Source: Xanthomonas sp. NCPPB 1128 (lineage in GTDB: Bacteria; Pseudomonadota; Gammaproteobacteria; Xanthomonadales; Xanthomonadaceae). Taken from it: a DNA stretch of 64,000 nucleotides. This document shows, in pieces, positions 17,393 to 26,740 of the stretch (its first letter is position 1; every line of letters begins with the position of its first letter). The translations under genes and the position numbers were made by a program. Below the pieces are notes generated by a model. The model made no database searches, was not told the DNA's origin, and saw nothing but the letters and a program-made list of their open reading frames with translations. The stretch is taken from positions 1-64,000 of the forward strand of contig NZ_LFME01000004.1 in the NCBI RefSeq assembly GCF_001043115.1, given 5' to 3'.

Positions 17393-19003
17393 ATGGCCCA
17401 TTCGGCAGTCGATCACCACGACGAGCACGGGCATCAGCAGAGCTTCGTCGAGCGTTGGTTCTTCTCCACCAACCACAAGGACATCGGCACGCTGTACCTG
17501 CTCTTCAGCTTCACCATGTTCATCGTCGGTGCGGCGATGAGCGTGGTGATCCGCGCCGAACTGGCGGAGCCGGGCCTGCAGTTCGTCAAGCCCGAATTCT
17601 TCAACCAGATGACCACCGTGCACGCGCTGGTGATGATCTTCGGCGGGGTGATGCCGGCCTTCGTCGGCCTGGCCAACTGGATGATCCCGCTGCAGATCGG
17701 CGCGCCGGACATGGCGCTGCCGCGCATGAACAACTGGTCGTTCTGGCTGCTGCCGGTGGCCTTCACCCTGCTGCTGCTGACCCTGTTCCTGCCCGGCGGT
17801 GCGCCGGCCGGCGGCTGGACCATGTATCCGCCGCTGATGCTGCAGGGTGGCTACAACGTCGCCTTCTCGGTGTTCGCCATCCACGTCGCCGGCATCAGCT
17901 CGATCATGGGCGCGATCAACATCATCGCCACCGTGCTCAACATGCGCGCGCCGGGCATCGACCTGCTGAAGATGCCGATCTTCTGCTGGGCCTGGCTGAT
18001 CACCGCGTTCCTGCTGATCGCGGTGATGCCGGTGCTGGCCGGCGCGGTGACCATGCTGCTCACCGACAAGTTCTTCGGCACCTCGTTCTTCAATGCCGCC
18101 GGCGGCGGCGACCCGGTGATGTACCAGCACATCTTCTGGTTCTTCGGGCATCCCGAGGTCTACATCATGATCCTGCCGGCGTTCGGCGTGATCAGCGAAA
18201 TCATCCCGACCTTCAGCCGCAAGCCGCTGTTCGGCTACCAGGCGATGGTCTACGCGATCGCGGCGATCGCGTTCCTGAGCTTCATCGTCTGGGCGCACCA
18301 CATGTTCACCGTGGGCATGCCGCTGGGCGGCGAGATCTACTTCATGTTCGCCACCATGCTGATCTCCATCCCCACCGGGGTGAAGGTATTCAACTGGGTC
18401 AGCACCATGTGGCAGGGCTCGATGACCTTCGAGTCGCCGATGCTGTGGTCCATCGCCTTCGTCATCCTGTTCACCATCGGCGGTTTCTCCGGGCTGATGC
18501 TGGCGATCGTGCCGGCCGACTTCCAGTACCACGACACCTACTTCGTGGTCGCGCACTTCCACTACGTGCTGGTCACTGGCGCGGTGTTCGCGCTGATCGC
18601 GGCGGTGTACTACTGGTGGCCGAAGTGGACCGGGCGCATGTACAGCGAGGCCTGGGCCAAGTTCCACTTCTGGTGGACGATGCTGTTCGTCAACCTGCTG
18701 TTCTTCCCGCAGCACTTCCTCGGCCTGGCCGGCATGCCGCGGCGCATCCCCGACTACAACGTGGTGTTTGCCGACTGGAATCTGGTCAGCTCGATCGGTG
18801 CGTTCGGCATGTTCGTCACCCCGTTCCTGATGGCCGGCATCCTGCTGGCGTCGCTGCGCAACGGCGCCCGCGCCGAAGCGCGCTCCTGGGAAGGCGCGCG
18901 TGGCCTGGAGTGGACGGTGCCGTCGCCGGCGCCGGCGCACACCTTCACCCTGCCGCCGGTGCTCAAGCCCGGCGACCTGGCCCACGACGACATCAGCCAC
19001 TGA
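17393..19003 (+). CDS. coxA: cytochrome c oxidase subunit I
   Basis: The 536-residue catalytic subunit that reduces oxygen and pumps protons. It has about 12 transmembrane helices and a typical start ([14 protein letters not shown]). The heme-copper motifs are visible: [12 protein letters not shown] for a low-spin heme ligand, [10 protein letters not shown] with the His and Tyr of the CuB site, HHMFTVG for further CuB ligands and the late VAHFHYVL segment for the heme ligands. The ATG follows GAGG with good spacing, 31 bases after coxB. Confidence 0.97.
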   Translation: MAHSAVDHHDEHGHQQSFVERWFFSTNHKDIGTLYLLFSFTMFIVGAAMSVVIRAELAEPGLQFVKPEFFNQMTTVHALVMIFGGVMPAFVGLANWMIPLQIGAPDMALPRMNNWSFWLLPVAFTLLLLTLFLPGGAPAGGWTMYPPLMLQGGYNVAFSVFAIHVAGISSIMGAINIIATVLNMRAPGIDLLKMPIFCWAWLITAFLLIAVMPVLAGAVTMLLTDKFFGTSFFNAAGGGDPVMYQHIFWFFGHPEVYIMILPAFGVISEIIPTFSRKPLFGYQAMVYAIAAIAFLSFIVWAHHMFTVGMPLGGEIYFMFATMLISIPTGVKVFNWVSTMWQGSMTFESPMLWSIAFVILFTIGGFSGLMLAIVPADFQYHDTYFVVAHFHYVLVTGAVFALIAAVYYWWPKWTGRMYSEAWAKFHFWWTMLFVNLLFFPQHFLGLAGMPRRIPDYNVVFADWNLVSSIGAFGMFVTPFLMAGILLASLRNGARAEARSWEGARGLEWTVPSPAPAHTFTLPPVLKPGDLAHDDISH

Positions 19004-19134
19004 TGACCGCGCAACCGCCGCTCGACGACCTCGTCCTGCGCCGCAAGCGTGCGGCGCGCACCGCGCTGGTGGTCGGCGTGGTGGCGTTGGCGATCTATGT
19101 CGGCTTCATCCTCTCGGGGGTGCTTGGCCGATGA
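19003..19134 (+). CDS. 43-residue single-span membrane protein of the cox operon
   Basis: A small gene that shares one base with the coxA stop (TGATG) and overlaps the ctaG start (ATGA). The protein starts [20 protein letters not shown] and continues into one hydrophobic helix of about 20 residues, ending GVLGR. The basic stretch before the helix suggests a cytoplasmic N-terminus. Tight coupling on both sides strongly supports real translation. It resembles the small assembly proteins found at this position in other proteobacterial oxidase operons, but the family assignment is by position and shape only. Confidence 0.72.
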   Translation: MTAQPPLDDLVLRRKRAARTALVVGVVALAIYVGFILSGVLGR

Positions 19135-19721
19135 ACGCGCCAGCGCCGCAGGTGCACAGCAGTGCCGGGCTGTTCAAGCTGGTCGGCGTGGCGCTGGCGG
19201 TGTTCCTGCTGACCTTCTCGCTGGTGCCGCTGTACCGCATCGCCTGCGAGAAGGTGTTCGGCGTTCGCCTGGAACGCGGCCCGGGCGAAGGCCCGCAGGC
19301 AGGCAAGCCGCTGGCGGGCAAGCGCACGGTGACGGTGCAGTTCGACGGCGGCGTGAATTCCAAGCTGCCGTGGTCGTTCCATCCGGAGCAGTTGACCATG
19401 CAGGTGGTGCCGGGCGAACTCAACGAGGCGCTGTACTACGCGCACAACGACGGCACGCAGGCCATCGTCGGCAGTGCGGTGCCGTCGGTGGCGCCGGCAC
19501 GTGCCTCCGGCTACTTCACCAAGACCGAGTGCTTCTGCTTCACCGCGCAGACCCTGCAGGCCGGCGAGAAACGCGACATGCCGGTGCGCTTCATCGTCGA
19601 CCCCAACCTGCCCAGCGACATCAGCACCATCACCCTGTCCTACACCTTCTACAAGAACGATGCGCTGAGCGCGGAACTGGGATCGCCGAAACTGGCCGGT
19701 TCCGCGCGCGCGGCTCCCTGA
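19131..19721 (+). CDS. ctaG: cytochrome c oxidase assembly protein CtaG/Cox11
   Basis: A 196-residue membrane-anchored copper chaperone that delivers copper to the CuB site of subunit I. One transmembrane helix at about residues 14-36 is followed by a periplasmic immunoglobulin-like domain. The copper-binding CFCF motif is present at Cys134 and Cys136, in the context TECFCFTAQ. The start at 19131 overlaps the stop of the preceding small gene and gives the normal family length. Confidence 0.95.
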   Translation: MNAPAPQVHSSAGLFKLVGVALAVFLLTFSLVPLYRIACEKVFGVRLERGPGEGPQAGKPLAGKRTVTVQFDGGVNSKLPWSFHPEQLTMQVVPGELNEALYYAHNDGTQAIVGSAVPSVAPARASGYFTKTECFCFTAQTLQAGEKRDMPVRFIVDPNLPSDISTITLSYTFYKNDALSAELGSPKLAGSARAAP

Positions 19722-19731
19722 CCCGACCGGA

Positions 19732-20622
19732 ATGCCTGCCATGGCCCAGCCCAGCACCGACGCCACCGCCAACGCCTACTACGTGCCCAGCCAGAGCCGC
19801 TGGCCGTTCATCGGCTCGATCGCGATGTTCGTGACCATGATCGGCGTGGCCAGTTGGCTCAACGACGCGTCCTGGGGCAAGTGGACCTTCTTCACCGGCA
19901 TCGCGATGCTGGTGGCGACGTTGTTCATGTGGTTCGGCGACGTGATCCGCGAATCGATCGCCGGGCACTACAACCGCCAGGTCGACGTGTCGTTCCGCAT
20001 GGGCATGGTGTGGTTCATCTTCTCCGAAGTGATGTTCTTCGGCGCCTTCTTCGGCGCGCTGTTCTACACCCGCACCTTCATCCTGCCGTGGCTGGGCGGC
20101 GAGGGCGACGGGGTGATGACCAACGCGCTGCTGTGGGACGGCTACTCCGCCGCCTGGCCGACCAACGGCCCGGGCGGCATCGGCGGCCAGTTCCAGACCA
20201 TCCCGGCCTGGGGCCTGCCGCTGATCAATACGCTGATCCTGCTCAGTTCCGGCGTGACCCTGACCATCGCCCACCACGCGCTCAAGGCCGGCCAGCGCAC
20301 CCGGCTGATGGTGTTCCAGGCGCTGACCGTGCTGCTCGGCTGCACCTTCCTGTACTTCCAGGCCGAGGAGTACATGCATGCCTACAAGGAGCTCAACCTG
20401 ACCCTGGGTTCGGGCATCTACGGCTCCACCTTCTTCATGCTCACCGGCTTCCACGGCGCGCACGTGCTGTTGGGCACGATCATGCTGCTGGTGATGCTGC
20501 TGCGGATCAGCCGCGGGCACTTCAGCCGCGACAACCACTTCGCCTTCGAAGCGGCGGCGTGGTACTGGCACTTCGTCGACGTGGTATGGCTGGCGCTGTT
20601 CCTGTTCGTGTATGTGCTTTGA
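19732..20622 (+). CDS. coxC: cytochrome c oxidase subunit III
   Basis: A 296-residue membrane subunit with seven predicted helices that stabilises subunit I. Family segments are FSEVMFFGAFF near residue 100 and GFHGAHVLLGT followed by the C-terminal AAAWYWHFVDVVWLALF. Either the ATG at 19732 or the one three codons later could start it. It is the last core subunit gene. A G-rich dispersed repeat begins 5 bases after the stop codon. Confidence 0.96.
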   Translation: MPAMAQPSTDATANAYYVPSQSRWPFIGSIAMFVTMIGVASWLNDASWGKWTFFTGIAMLVATLFMWFGDVIRESIAGHYNRQVDVSFRMGMVWFIFSEVMFFGAFFGALFYTRTFILPWLGGEGDGVMTNALLWDGYSAAWPTNGPGGIGGQFQTIPAWGLPLINTLILLSSGVTLTIAHHALKAGQRTRLMVFQALTVLLGCTFLYFQAEEYMHAYKELNLTLGSGIYGSTFFMLTGFHGAHVLLGTIMLLVMLLRISRGHFSRDNHFAFEAAAWYWHFVDVVWLALFLFVYVL

Positions 20623-20626
20623 GGGC

Positions 20627-20840
20627 GGGGATTGGGGAGTTGGGATTGGGGATTCGTGGGTTTCCGCGCGTGCCGGCGTCCCCGTCGGCGGCGTGTCGTA
20701 GGAGCGGCTTCAGCCGCGACCCGTCATCGATAAGGCGTCGCGGCTGAAGCCGCTCCTACAAGGAATCAGTGTTTTTATGGATCGCTTGCGGCATCGTGAC
20801 CACGCGGCAGCATGCTGCCATCCCGAATCCCGAATCCCGA
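20627..20840. repeat. composite repeat after coxC: G-rich arms enclosing a REPIN
   Basis: The left arm (20627-20656) reads GGGGATTGGGGAGTTGGGAT and continues to GATTCG. The right arm (20821-20839) is TCCCGAATCCCGAATCCCG, an inverted relative. Between them lie the REPIN and a 14-bp perfect palindrome GGCAGCATGCTGCC at 20806-20819. The left arm has four runs of three or more G with short loops, so it fits the sequence rule for a G-quadruplex. A similar arm pair is found at 35964-36065. Confidence 0.75.
20698..20759. repeat. REPIN (inverted REP pair) between coxC and the DUF2909 gene
   Basis: GTAGGAGCGGCTTCAGCCGC and GCGGCTGAAGCCGCTCCTAC are separated by about 22 bases. It belongs to the same family as the copies at 2806 and 44085. 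It lies between convergent genes, where it could also act as a strong mRNA hairpin at the 3' end of coxC. Confidence 0.88.
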
Positions 20841-20849
20841 AAGCAACGT

Positions 20850-21068
20850 CTACCGCCCGAGTCCATGAGGCTTGATCACTCCGGTATAGATGCCCAGGAT
20901 CACCAGCAGGATCAGGCACACCGATAGGCCGATGCGCCAGGTCAACGCGTTCACCGTGCGCTTGCTCTGGCCGCGGTCCACCAACAGGTAGTACAGGCCG
21001 GCGCCCAGGTTCCACAGGATGAGCAGCAGGAACGCGACGATCAGCAAAGTCTTCAGCGAGTCGTTCAT
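20850..21068 (-). CDS. DUF2909 twin-transmembrane protein
   Basis: A 72-residue protein with two hydrophobic helices (about residues 6-28 and 44-64) joined by a short basic loop, ending IKPHGLGR. This matches DUF2909, a small twin-helix family often found inside cytochrome oxidase clusters. It is on the opposite strand and divergent from the SURF1 gene, 30 bases away. A role in oxidase biogenesis is inferred only from its place. Confidence 0.82.
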   Translation of the reverse strand: MNDSLKTLLIVAFLLLILWNLGAGLYYLLVDRGQSKRTVNALTWRIGLSVCLILLVILGIYTGVIKPHGLGR

Positions 21069-21098
21069 GGGCGTCTCGGCACATGGTGTGTCCGCATT

Positions 21099-21857
21099 AT
21101 GACCCTCGCCGCGGCCTCGCGCGTGGGCACGCGCCGACGCATGCCGTTGTGGCTAGGCTGGAGCGTCGCGCTGGCGGTGGCGGCGTGCTTCTGCATGCTC
21201 GGCCGCTGGCAACTGCAACGCATGCACGAAAAACAGGCGCTGCTGGCGCAGACGGCGCATGTGCGCGATCGTCCGCAGACGCTGGCCGATGCGCTGCGGG
21301 CGACGCCGCCGGGACAGTTGCGCTGGGTGCATGGCGCCGGCCGCTTCCTGCCCGGGCAGATCCTGCTCGACAACCAACTGCGGCAGGGCCGCAGCGGAGT
21401 GAAGGTATACCAGCCGTTCCTGGCCGACGGCGCCGCGGCGCCGCTGCTGGTGGAACTGGGCTGGTTGCCGTTGCCGGCCGACCGCGCGCTGCCGGCGCCG
21501 GCGCCGCTGCAGGGCCGCTACACGCTGGTCGGCCTGCTCGGGCCGGCACCGTCGCATGGACTGTCCTTGGGGCCGGCCCTGGTCGCGGCGCCGTCGCCGC
21601 AGCGCTGGCTGGCGATGCGCATCGAGTCGGGAGCGATCGGCGAGGCGCTCGGCCGCCGCGACATTTTGTCGCAGGTGCTGCGCCTGGATCCGGCCCTGCC
21701 GCTGGGCTATCCGCGCGACCTGGACCTGCTGCCGAACACGCTGCCGCCCGAGCGCCACTTGGGTTACGCGGTGCAATGGTTCGGCCTGGCGCTGGCGGCG
21801 CTGGTCACCGCGGCGCTGCTCAGCTGGCGTACGCGCAGGGGACGGGGCGGGCGCTGA
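21099..21857 (+). CDS. SURF1 family cytochrome oxidase assembly protein
   Basis: A 252-residue membrane protein with an N-terminal helix (about residues 17-37, followed by LGRWQLQRM, a family landmark), a periplasmic domain with the conserved LVELGWLP segment and a C-terminal helix. SURF1 proteins help insert heme a into subunit I. Gene order, after the oxidase subunits and before ctaA and ctaB, supports the assignment. Confidence 0.93.
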   Translation: MTLAAASRVGTRRRMPLWLGWSVALAVAACFCMLGRWQLQRMHEKQALLAQTAHVRDRPQTLADALRATPPGQLRWVHGAGRFLPGQILLDNQLRQGRSGVKVYQPFLADGAAAPLLVELGWLPLPADRALPAPAPLQGRYTLVGLLGPAPSHGLSLGPALVAAPSPQRWLAMRIESGAIGEALGRRDILSQVLRLDPALPLGYPRDLDLLPNTLPPERHLGYAVQWFGLALAALVTAALLSWRTRRGRGGR

Positions 21858-21884
21858 GCGCGCGCGCATGAGAAAATCCCCGGC

Positions 21885-22460
21885 ATGAATGCTCCCACCC
21901 CGGCCCCGCGCCAGGCGGCCGCACGCGGCCGCTGGCCGCTGATCGTGCTGTTCGTCCTGTTCTTCGGCTCGATGCTGGTCGCCGGCGCGTTGCGCTTTTC
22001 CGGCTGGCAGCCGGCCGCCAGCCGCAACCACGGCGAACTGCTGCAGCCGCCGGCCGACCTGCGCGCGCTGCAGCCGCGGCTGGCCGATGGCCGCGTCTAC
22101 GCCTGGGAGCCGCAGCGTCGGCTGTGGCGCATCGCGCTGGCGCCGCCGGCGGACTGCGGCAGCGCCTGCGCTGCGCTGGCGCGCGATCTGGACAAGGTCT
22201 GGCAACTGTTCGGCCACGACGCCGACCACGTGCAGATCCTGTGGATCGGCACGCCGCCGGCCGCCGCCCAGGCCCTGCCGCAGGTGCAGGCGCTGCGCGC
22301 GGATCCGGCGCTGCTGGCGGCGCTGCCGCGGGTGCGCGATACGGCCGGGGTGCCGGTCTACGTCATCGATCCGAACGGTTTCGTGGTGCTGCGCTATGCC
22401 CCCGGGTTCGACCCGGCCGGGCTGCGCGCGGACCTGGCGAAGCTGCTGAAACTCCTGTGA
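21885..22460 (+). CDS. Sco-like membrane-anchored thioredoxin-fold protein
   Basis: A 191-residue protein with one N-terminal helix (about residues 18-38) and a periplasmic domain. The domain carries a C-x3-C motif, Cys91-G-S-A-Cys95, the spacing used by Sco copper chaperones, and a late segment VYVIDPNGFVVLRY. In active Sco proteins a copper-binding histidine is expected in that region (VDH), but here the position holds Pro. It may therefore act as a thiol reductant for CuA cysteines rather than as a copper carrier. It lies 27 bases after the SURF1 gene and 10 before ctaA. Confidence 0.7.
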   Translation: MNAPTPAPRQAAARGRWPLIVLFVLFFGSMLVAGALRFSGWQPAASRNHGELLQPPADLRALQPRLADGRVYAWEPQRRLWRIALAPPADCGSACAALARDLDKVWQLFGHDADHVQILWIGTPPAAAQALPQVQALRADPALLAALPRVRDTAGVPVYVIDPNGFVVLRYAPGFDPAGLRADLAKLLKLL

Positions 22461-22470
22461 GCCGCTCCCT

Positions 22471-23634
22471 ATGACCCTGTTCGCGCGCCCGGCGCTGTTC
22501 CGGCATTTCCACCGCATGGCCTGGCTGGCGGCGCTGTTCACCGCCAGCACCATCATGTTCGGTTCGTTCGTGCGCCTGTCCGATGCGGGCATGAGCTGCC
22601 CGGACTGGCCGACCTGCTACGGGCGCATCACTTGGCCGCAGACCAGCGCCGAAGCCGACACCCACGCCGCCAGCAAGATCCGGCCGCTGGAGACGCACAA
22701 GGCCTGGCGCGAGCAGATCCACCGCTTCCTGGCCGGCGCGCTGGGCGTGGAGGTGCTGGTGCTGTCGCTGCTGGCGGCGCGGCGGCGCCGGCTCGGCATT
22801 GCCCAGATCGTCACGGCGGCGGCGCTGGTCGCGTTGTCGATCCCGCTGTACATGTCCGGCTGGCCTGGGCTGGCGATGCTGGTGGCGGTCGGCGGCGAGG
22901 CCATCCTGCTGCTGGCGGCGCTGCGCTGGTCCAACGACGACCTGGCCCGCGCCGCGGTGCTGACCCTGTCGGTGGTGATCTTCCAGGCCTTGCTCGGCAT
23001 GTGGACGGTGACCCTGCTGCTCAAGCCGATCGTGGTGATGGGGCATCTGCTGGGCGGGTTGCTGATGTTCTCGCTGCTGGTATGGATGGCCTGGCGCGCC
23101 ACCCACCTGCCGATCACCCTGGCCGATGCGCCGCGGCTGAAATGGCTGCTGCGCCTGGGCGTGGCGGTGCTGGTGCTGCAGATCGCGCTGGGCGGCTGGG
23201 TCAGCGCCAACTACGCGGCGCTGGCCTGTGGCGGCGGCAGCTGGTCGGCCGACAACTTCCCGCGCTGCGTCAGCCAGTGGTGGCCGCCGCACGATTTCCG
23301 CGAGGGCTTCACCCTGTGGCGCGGCATCGGCGTGGATTACGAAGGCGGCGTGCTCGACGGCGCGGCGCGCATCGCCATCCAGATGGCGCACCGGATGATG
23401 GCGATGGTGGTGGCCGCGTACCTGCTGTGGCTGAGCTGGCGGCTGAGCCGCACGCCGGGCATGCGTGGCTGGGCCGCGGCGCTGGCGCTGCTGCTGGTCA
23501 CGCAGGTGTGCCTGGGCATCCTCAACGTCAAGCTGGCGCTGCCCCTGCCGGTGGCGGTCCTGCACAACGCCGGCGCGGTGGCGCTGCTGTTCGTGCTGGT
23601 GTCCTTGCTGGCGCGCTTGCGGGCGCCGCAATGA
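22471..23634 (+). CDS. ctaA: heme A synthase (COX15/CtaA)
   Basis: A 387-residue inner-membrane protein with about eight helices in two homologous halves. It hydroxylates the C8 methyl of heme O to form heme A. Family segments are [15 protein letters not shown] near residue 36, [16 protein letters not shown] with the first heme-ligand His, [15 protein letters not shown] and the second-half His in QMAHRMMAM. The stop codon overlaps the ctaB start (ATGA), so the two heme enzymes are translationally coupled. Confidence 0.95.
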   Translation: MTLFARPALFRHFHRMAWLAALFTASTIMFGSFVRLSDAGMSCPDWPTCYGRITWPQTSAEADTHAASKIRPLETHKAWREQIHRFLAGALGVEVLVLSLLAARRRRLGIAQIVTAAALVALSIPLYMSGWPGLAMLVAVGGEAILLLAALRWSNDDLARAAVLTLSVVIFQALLGMWTVTLLLKPIVVMGHLLGGLLMFSLLVWMAWRATHLPITLADAPRLKWLLRLGVAVLVLQIALGGWVSANYAALACGGGSWSADNFPRCVSQWWPPHDFREGFTLWRGIGVDYEGGVLDGAARIAIQMAHRMMAMVVAAYLLWLSWRLSRTPGMRGWAAALALLLVTQVCLGILNVKLALPLPVAVLHNAGAVALLFVLVSLLARLRAPQ

Positions 23635-24524
23635 GCGCGCACCGCGTCCACTGGCGCGATTACTGGGACCTGACCAAGCCCAAGGTGGTCGCGCTGATCG
23701 TGTTCACCGCGCTGGTCGGCATGTGCCTGGCGATCCCGGGGCTGCCGACCTGGGAGCAGGTGCGCACCGGCCTGCTCGGTTTCTTCGGCATCTGGCTGGC
23801 GGCCTCGGCGGCGGCGGCGATCAACCAGTTGCTGGACGCGCGCATCGACGCGCAGATGGCGCGCACCTCCTGGCGCCCGCTGGTGGTGGGCAAGGTGTTG
23901 CCGTGGCAGGTGCTGCTGTTCGCCACTTTGCTTACAGCGCTGTCGATGACGGTGCTGGTGGTGTGGGTCAACGGGATCACCGCGGTGCTGACCTTCGCCT
24001 CGCTGATCGGCTACGCGGTGATCTACACCGTGTTCCTCAAGCGCACCACGCCGCAGAACATCGTCATCGGCGGCCTGGCCGGCGCGGCGCCGCCGCTGCT
24101 GGGCTGGGCCGCGATCACCGGCATGCAGGGCCAGTGGGACTGGGCCTACGCCTCGCTGCTGGTGCTGATCATCTTCGTGTGGACGCCGCCGCACTTCTGG
24201 GCGCTGGCGATCTTCCGCCGCGCCGACTACGCCAAGGCCTCGATCCCGATGCTGCCGGTCACCCATGGCGTGGCGCACACCCGCCGGCAGATCCTGGTGT
24301 ACACGGTGCTGCTGGTGGTGGTGACGCTGCTGCCGGTGGCGGTGGGCATGAGCGGGGTGTTCTACCTCGGCGGCACCCTGGTGCTGGACGCGGTGTTCCT
24401 CTGGTACGCCTGGCGCATGCTCGACCCGCCGGACGAGATGTTCTCGATGCGCATGTTCGGCTACTCCATCGTGTACCTGATGGCGTTGTTCGCGTTCCTG
24501 CTGGTCGATCACTGGATCGCCTGA
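23631..24524 (+). CDS. ctaB: protoheme IX farnesyltransferase (heme O synthase)
   Basis: A 297-residue UbiA-type prenyltransferase that adds farnesyl to heme B. The first Asp-rich site is [20 protein letters not shown] at about residues 63-82. The second conserved block is [25 protein letters not shown], followed by [10 protein letters not shown]. It has about nine helices. The ATG at 23631 overlaps the ctaA stop. It closes the oxidase cluster; no clear terminator was seen in the 87 bases before the next gene. Confidence 0.96.
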   Translation: MSAHRVHWRDYWDLTKPKVVALIVFTALVGMCLAIPGLPTWEQVRTGLLGFFGIWLAASAAAAINQLLDARIDAQMARTSWRPLVVGKVLPWQVLLFATLLTALSMTVLVVWVNGITAVLTFASLIGYAVIYTVFLKRTTPQNIVIGGLAGAAPPLLGWAAITGMQGQWDWAYASLLVLIIFVWTPPHFWALAIFRRADYAKASIPMLPVTHGVAHTRRQILVYTVLLVVVTLLPVAVGMSGVFYLGGTLVLDAVFLWYAWRMLDPPDEMFSMRMFGYSIVYLMALFAFLLVDHWIA

Positions 24525-24611
24525 ACCGCTGTTCAGTTCCCCGCTCAAGTGTTGCCGGTCGTGGTCGCTACCGAGCGATCGACCAAACTCGGCAAAGCCG
24601 CGGAGACACGT

Positions 24612-26351
24612 ATGTGGGGCAAGAGCAAGCAAGACGCGGCGAAGCTGCAGGCACTGACCGAGCGACTACGCGAGGCCGAGGCCGAGCGTGATCGCGCGCG
24701 TGCGCAGGCCGACGGCGCACGCACCGACCTGGACTATCTGCGTGGCCGCTTCGATCTGGTCACCGCCGGCACCACCGACGGCCTGTGGGACATGAGCGTG
24801 ATCGCCGGCGACCCGATCAACCCGGCCAACGAATTCTGGTGGTCCTCGCAGTTCCGCGCGATGCTGGGCTTCTCCTCCGAGCTCGACTTTCCCAACGTGC
24901 TCGACAGCTGGGCCTCGCGCCTGCACCCGGAGGACAAGCAGGCCACCCTGGACGCGTTCGCCAAGCACCTGGCCGACCGCAGCGGCCAGACCCCCTACGA
25001 CGTGGAGTACCGGCTGCAGCTGAAGAATGGCCAGTACCGCTGGTTCCGCGCGCTCGGCACCACCCAGCGCGACGCCCAGGGCGCACCGCTGCGGGTGGCC
25101 GGCGCGCTCACCGACATCACCGAGCGGCGCGAGCGCGAGGCGTTCCTGGACGTGGTCCTGACCCGCTTCGAGCTGGGCGCGGAGATGCTCAACGACGGCC
25201 TGTGGGACATGAGCGTGATCGCCGGCGATCCGATCAATCCAGCCAACGAATTCTGGTGGTCGCCGCAGTTCCGCGCGCTGCTGGGTTTCTCCTCCGAGGC
25301 CGAGTTCCCCAACGTGCTCGAAAGCTGGTCCTCGCGCCTGCATCCGGAGGACGCGGAGTTCGCGCTCAATGCCTTCGGCTCGCATATCAACGACCGCACC
25401 GGCCGTACCGGCTTCGACATCCAGTACCGGATCCGGCAGAAGAGCGGCGAGTACCGCTGGGTCCGCGCGCGTGGCCTGACCAAGCGGGCCGCCGACGGCA
25501 CGCCGTTGCGTGCGGTCGGCGCGTTGTTGGACATCCATGCCGCACGTCAGCTCGGCGAGGCGGCGCACACCCTGCAGGCGGCGGCAGCGGAGATGGTCGA
25601 CGACAACAGCGACCTGGCCCGCCGCACCGAGCAGCAGGCCGCGGCGCTGGAAGAGGCGGCCAGTTCCATGGAAGAGATCACCGGCACCGTGCAGCGCAAC
25701 GTCGAGCACGTCGGCCAGGCCAACCGGCTGGTGGACGGCGCCACCGACGTCGCCCAGCGCGGTGGCGAGGTGGTGCGCGATGTGGTCGACACCATGGCCG
25801 GCATCGAGAGCGCGTCGCGCAAGATCGCCGACATCATCAGCGTCATCGACGGCATCGCCTTCCAGACCAACATCCTCGCCCTGAACGCGGCAGTGGAAGC
25901 GGCGCGCGCTGGCGAGCAGGGCCGCGGCTTCGCGGTGGTCGCCACCGAAGTGCGCAGCCTGGCCCAGCGCTGTGCCGATGCGGCCAAGGAAGTGCGTGGC
26001 CTGATCGCCAGTTCCAGCGAGCAGGTCGATCGCGGCTCGGCGCTGGTCGCGCGTGCCGGCGCCACCATGGAAGAACTGCTCGGTTCGGTGCGCGAGGTGC
26101 AGCGCATCATGACCGACATCGCCGGTGCCAGCCGCGAACAGAGCGCCGGCATCGGCCAGGTCAACCAGATCGTGGTGCAGATGGACACGGCGACGCAGCA
26201 GAACGCAGCGTTGGTCGAAAAGATGGCCGAGGCCGCGCGCGAGCTGGAGGGCCAGGCGCAAGGCCTGAGTGCGCATACCGCCGGTAGCGGTGGTCGCACC
26301 GACAACCAGGGCGCTGGCCATACGGTGGAGCTGACACGCGCGGCGGCCTGA
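24612..26351 (+). CDS. soluble methyl-accepting chemotaxis protein with two near-identical PAS domains
   Basis: A 579-residue cytoplasmic chemoreceptor. A short N-terminal coiled coil (residues 8-40) is followed by PAS 1 (about 50-170), PAS 2 (about 190-310) and a coiled-coil signalling domain. The signalling tip reads [20 protein letters not shown], the CheA/CheW-binding hairpin. There is no transmembrane segment and no C-terminal pentapeptide for CheR. Both PAS domains begin [19 protein letters not shown] and remain alike for about 50 residues, a tandem duplication. The ATG at 24612 is chosen because CGGAG lies upstream; a longer frame starts earlier but has no ribosome-binding site. Confidence 0.92.
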   Translation: MWGKSKQDAAKLQALTERLREAEAERDRARAQADGARTDLDYLRGRFDLVTAGTTDGLWDMSVIAGDPINPANEFWWSSQFRAMLGFSSELDFPNVLDSWASRLHPEDKQATLDAFAKHLADRSGQTPYDVEYRLQLKNGQYRWFRALGTTQRDAQGAPLRVAGALTDITERREREAFLDVVLTRFELGAEMLNDGLWDMSVIAGDPINPANEFWWSPQFRALLGFSSEAEFPNVLESWSSRLHPEDAEFALNAFGSHINDRTGRTGFDIQYRIRQKSGEYRWVRARGLTKRAADGTPLRAVGALLDIHAARQLGEAAHTLQAAAAEMVDDNSDLARRTEQQAAALEEAASSMEEITGTVQRNVEHVGQANRLVDGATDVAQRGGEVVRDVVDTMAGIESASRKIADIISVIDGIAFQTNILALNAAVEAARAGEQGRGFAVVATEVRSLAQRCADAAKEVRGLIASSSEQVDRGSALVARAGATMEELLGSVREVQRIMTDIAGASREQSAGIGQVNQIVVQMDTATQQNAALVEKMAEAARELEGQAQGLSAHTAGSGGRTDNQGAGHTVELTRAAA

Positions 26352-26740
26352 CCAGGCGGTTGACGGCACGGTCCTGCGCGCTTCGCGCCCGACCGCGCCT
26401 ATCCCCTCGTGCGGCGCGGAATGAAGCGAGTCTTGTCACCGGCCGGATGAGAAGCGGCCTGTGACGCATCGAGACACCGCAATGCGGCCTTGGCGCGTCA
26501 CAGGCATCTTGCGCGTGGATCGGCTGTTCGCGGCGGGGCCGGCGTCGCACGGTTTGCCTTGGTGCGACGCAAGCTGGCGGCTCGCGCCTCGGGTTCTGCA
26601 TTGTGGACAGCCCATGCTCCTCGCCTCGACGTGCATCGCACGCGCCAATATGGCGTGTGCTATGTGGCGGATGCCGGGGAACCATCTCCCGCGCTGGGGA
26701 CGTCTGACGCTGTCGCGGCCGCCAGCGCGCACTGTCGCGC
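26352..26740. other. 389-bp intergenic region between convergent genes
   Basis: No supported gene was found. The only structure noticed is an 11-bp perfect inverted repeat, GCCTGTGACGC at 26457-26467 and GCGTCACAGGC at 26495-26505, around a loop that itself can pair weakly. It has no T-run, so it is not a classical terminator. Confidence 0.5.
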
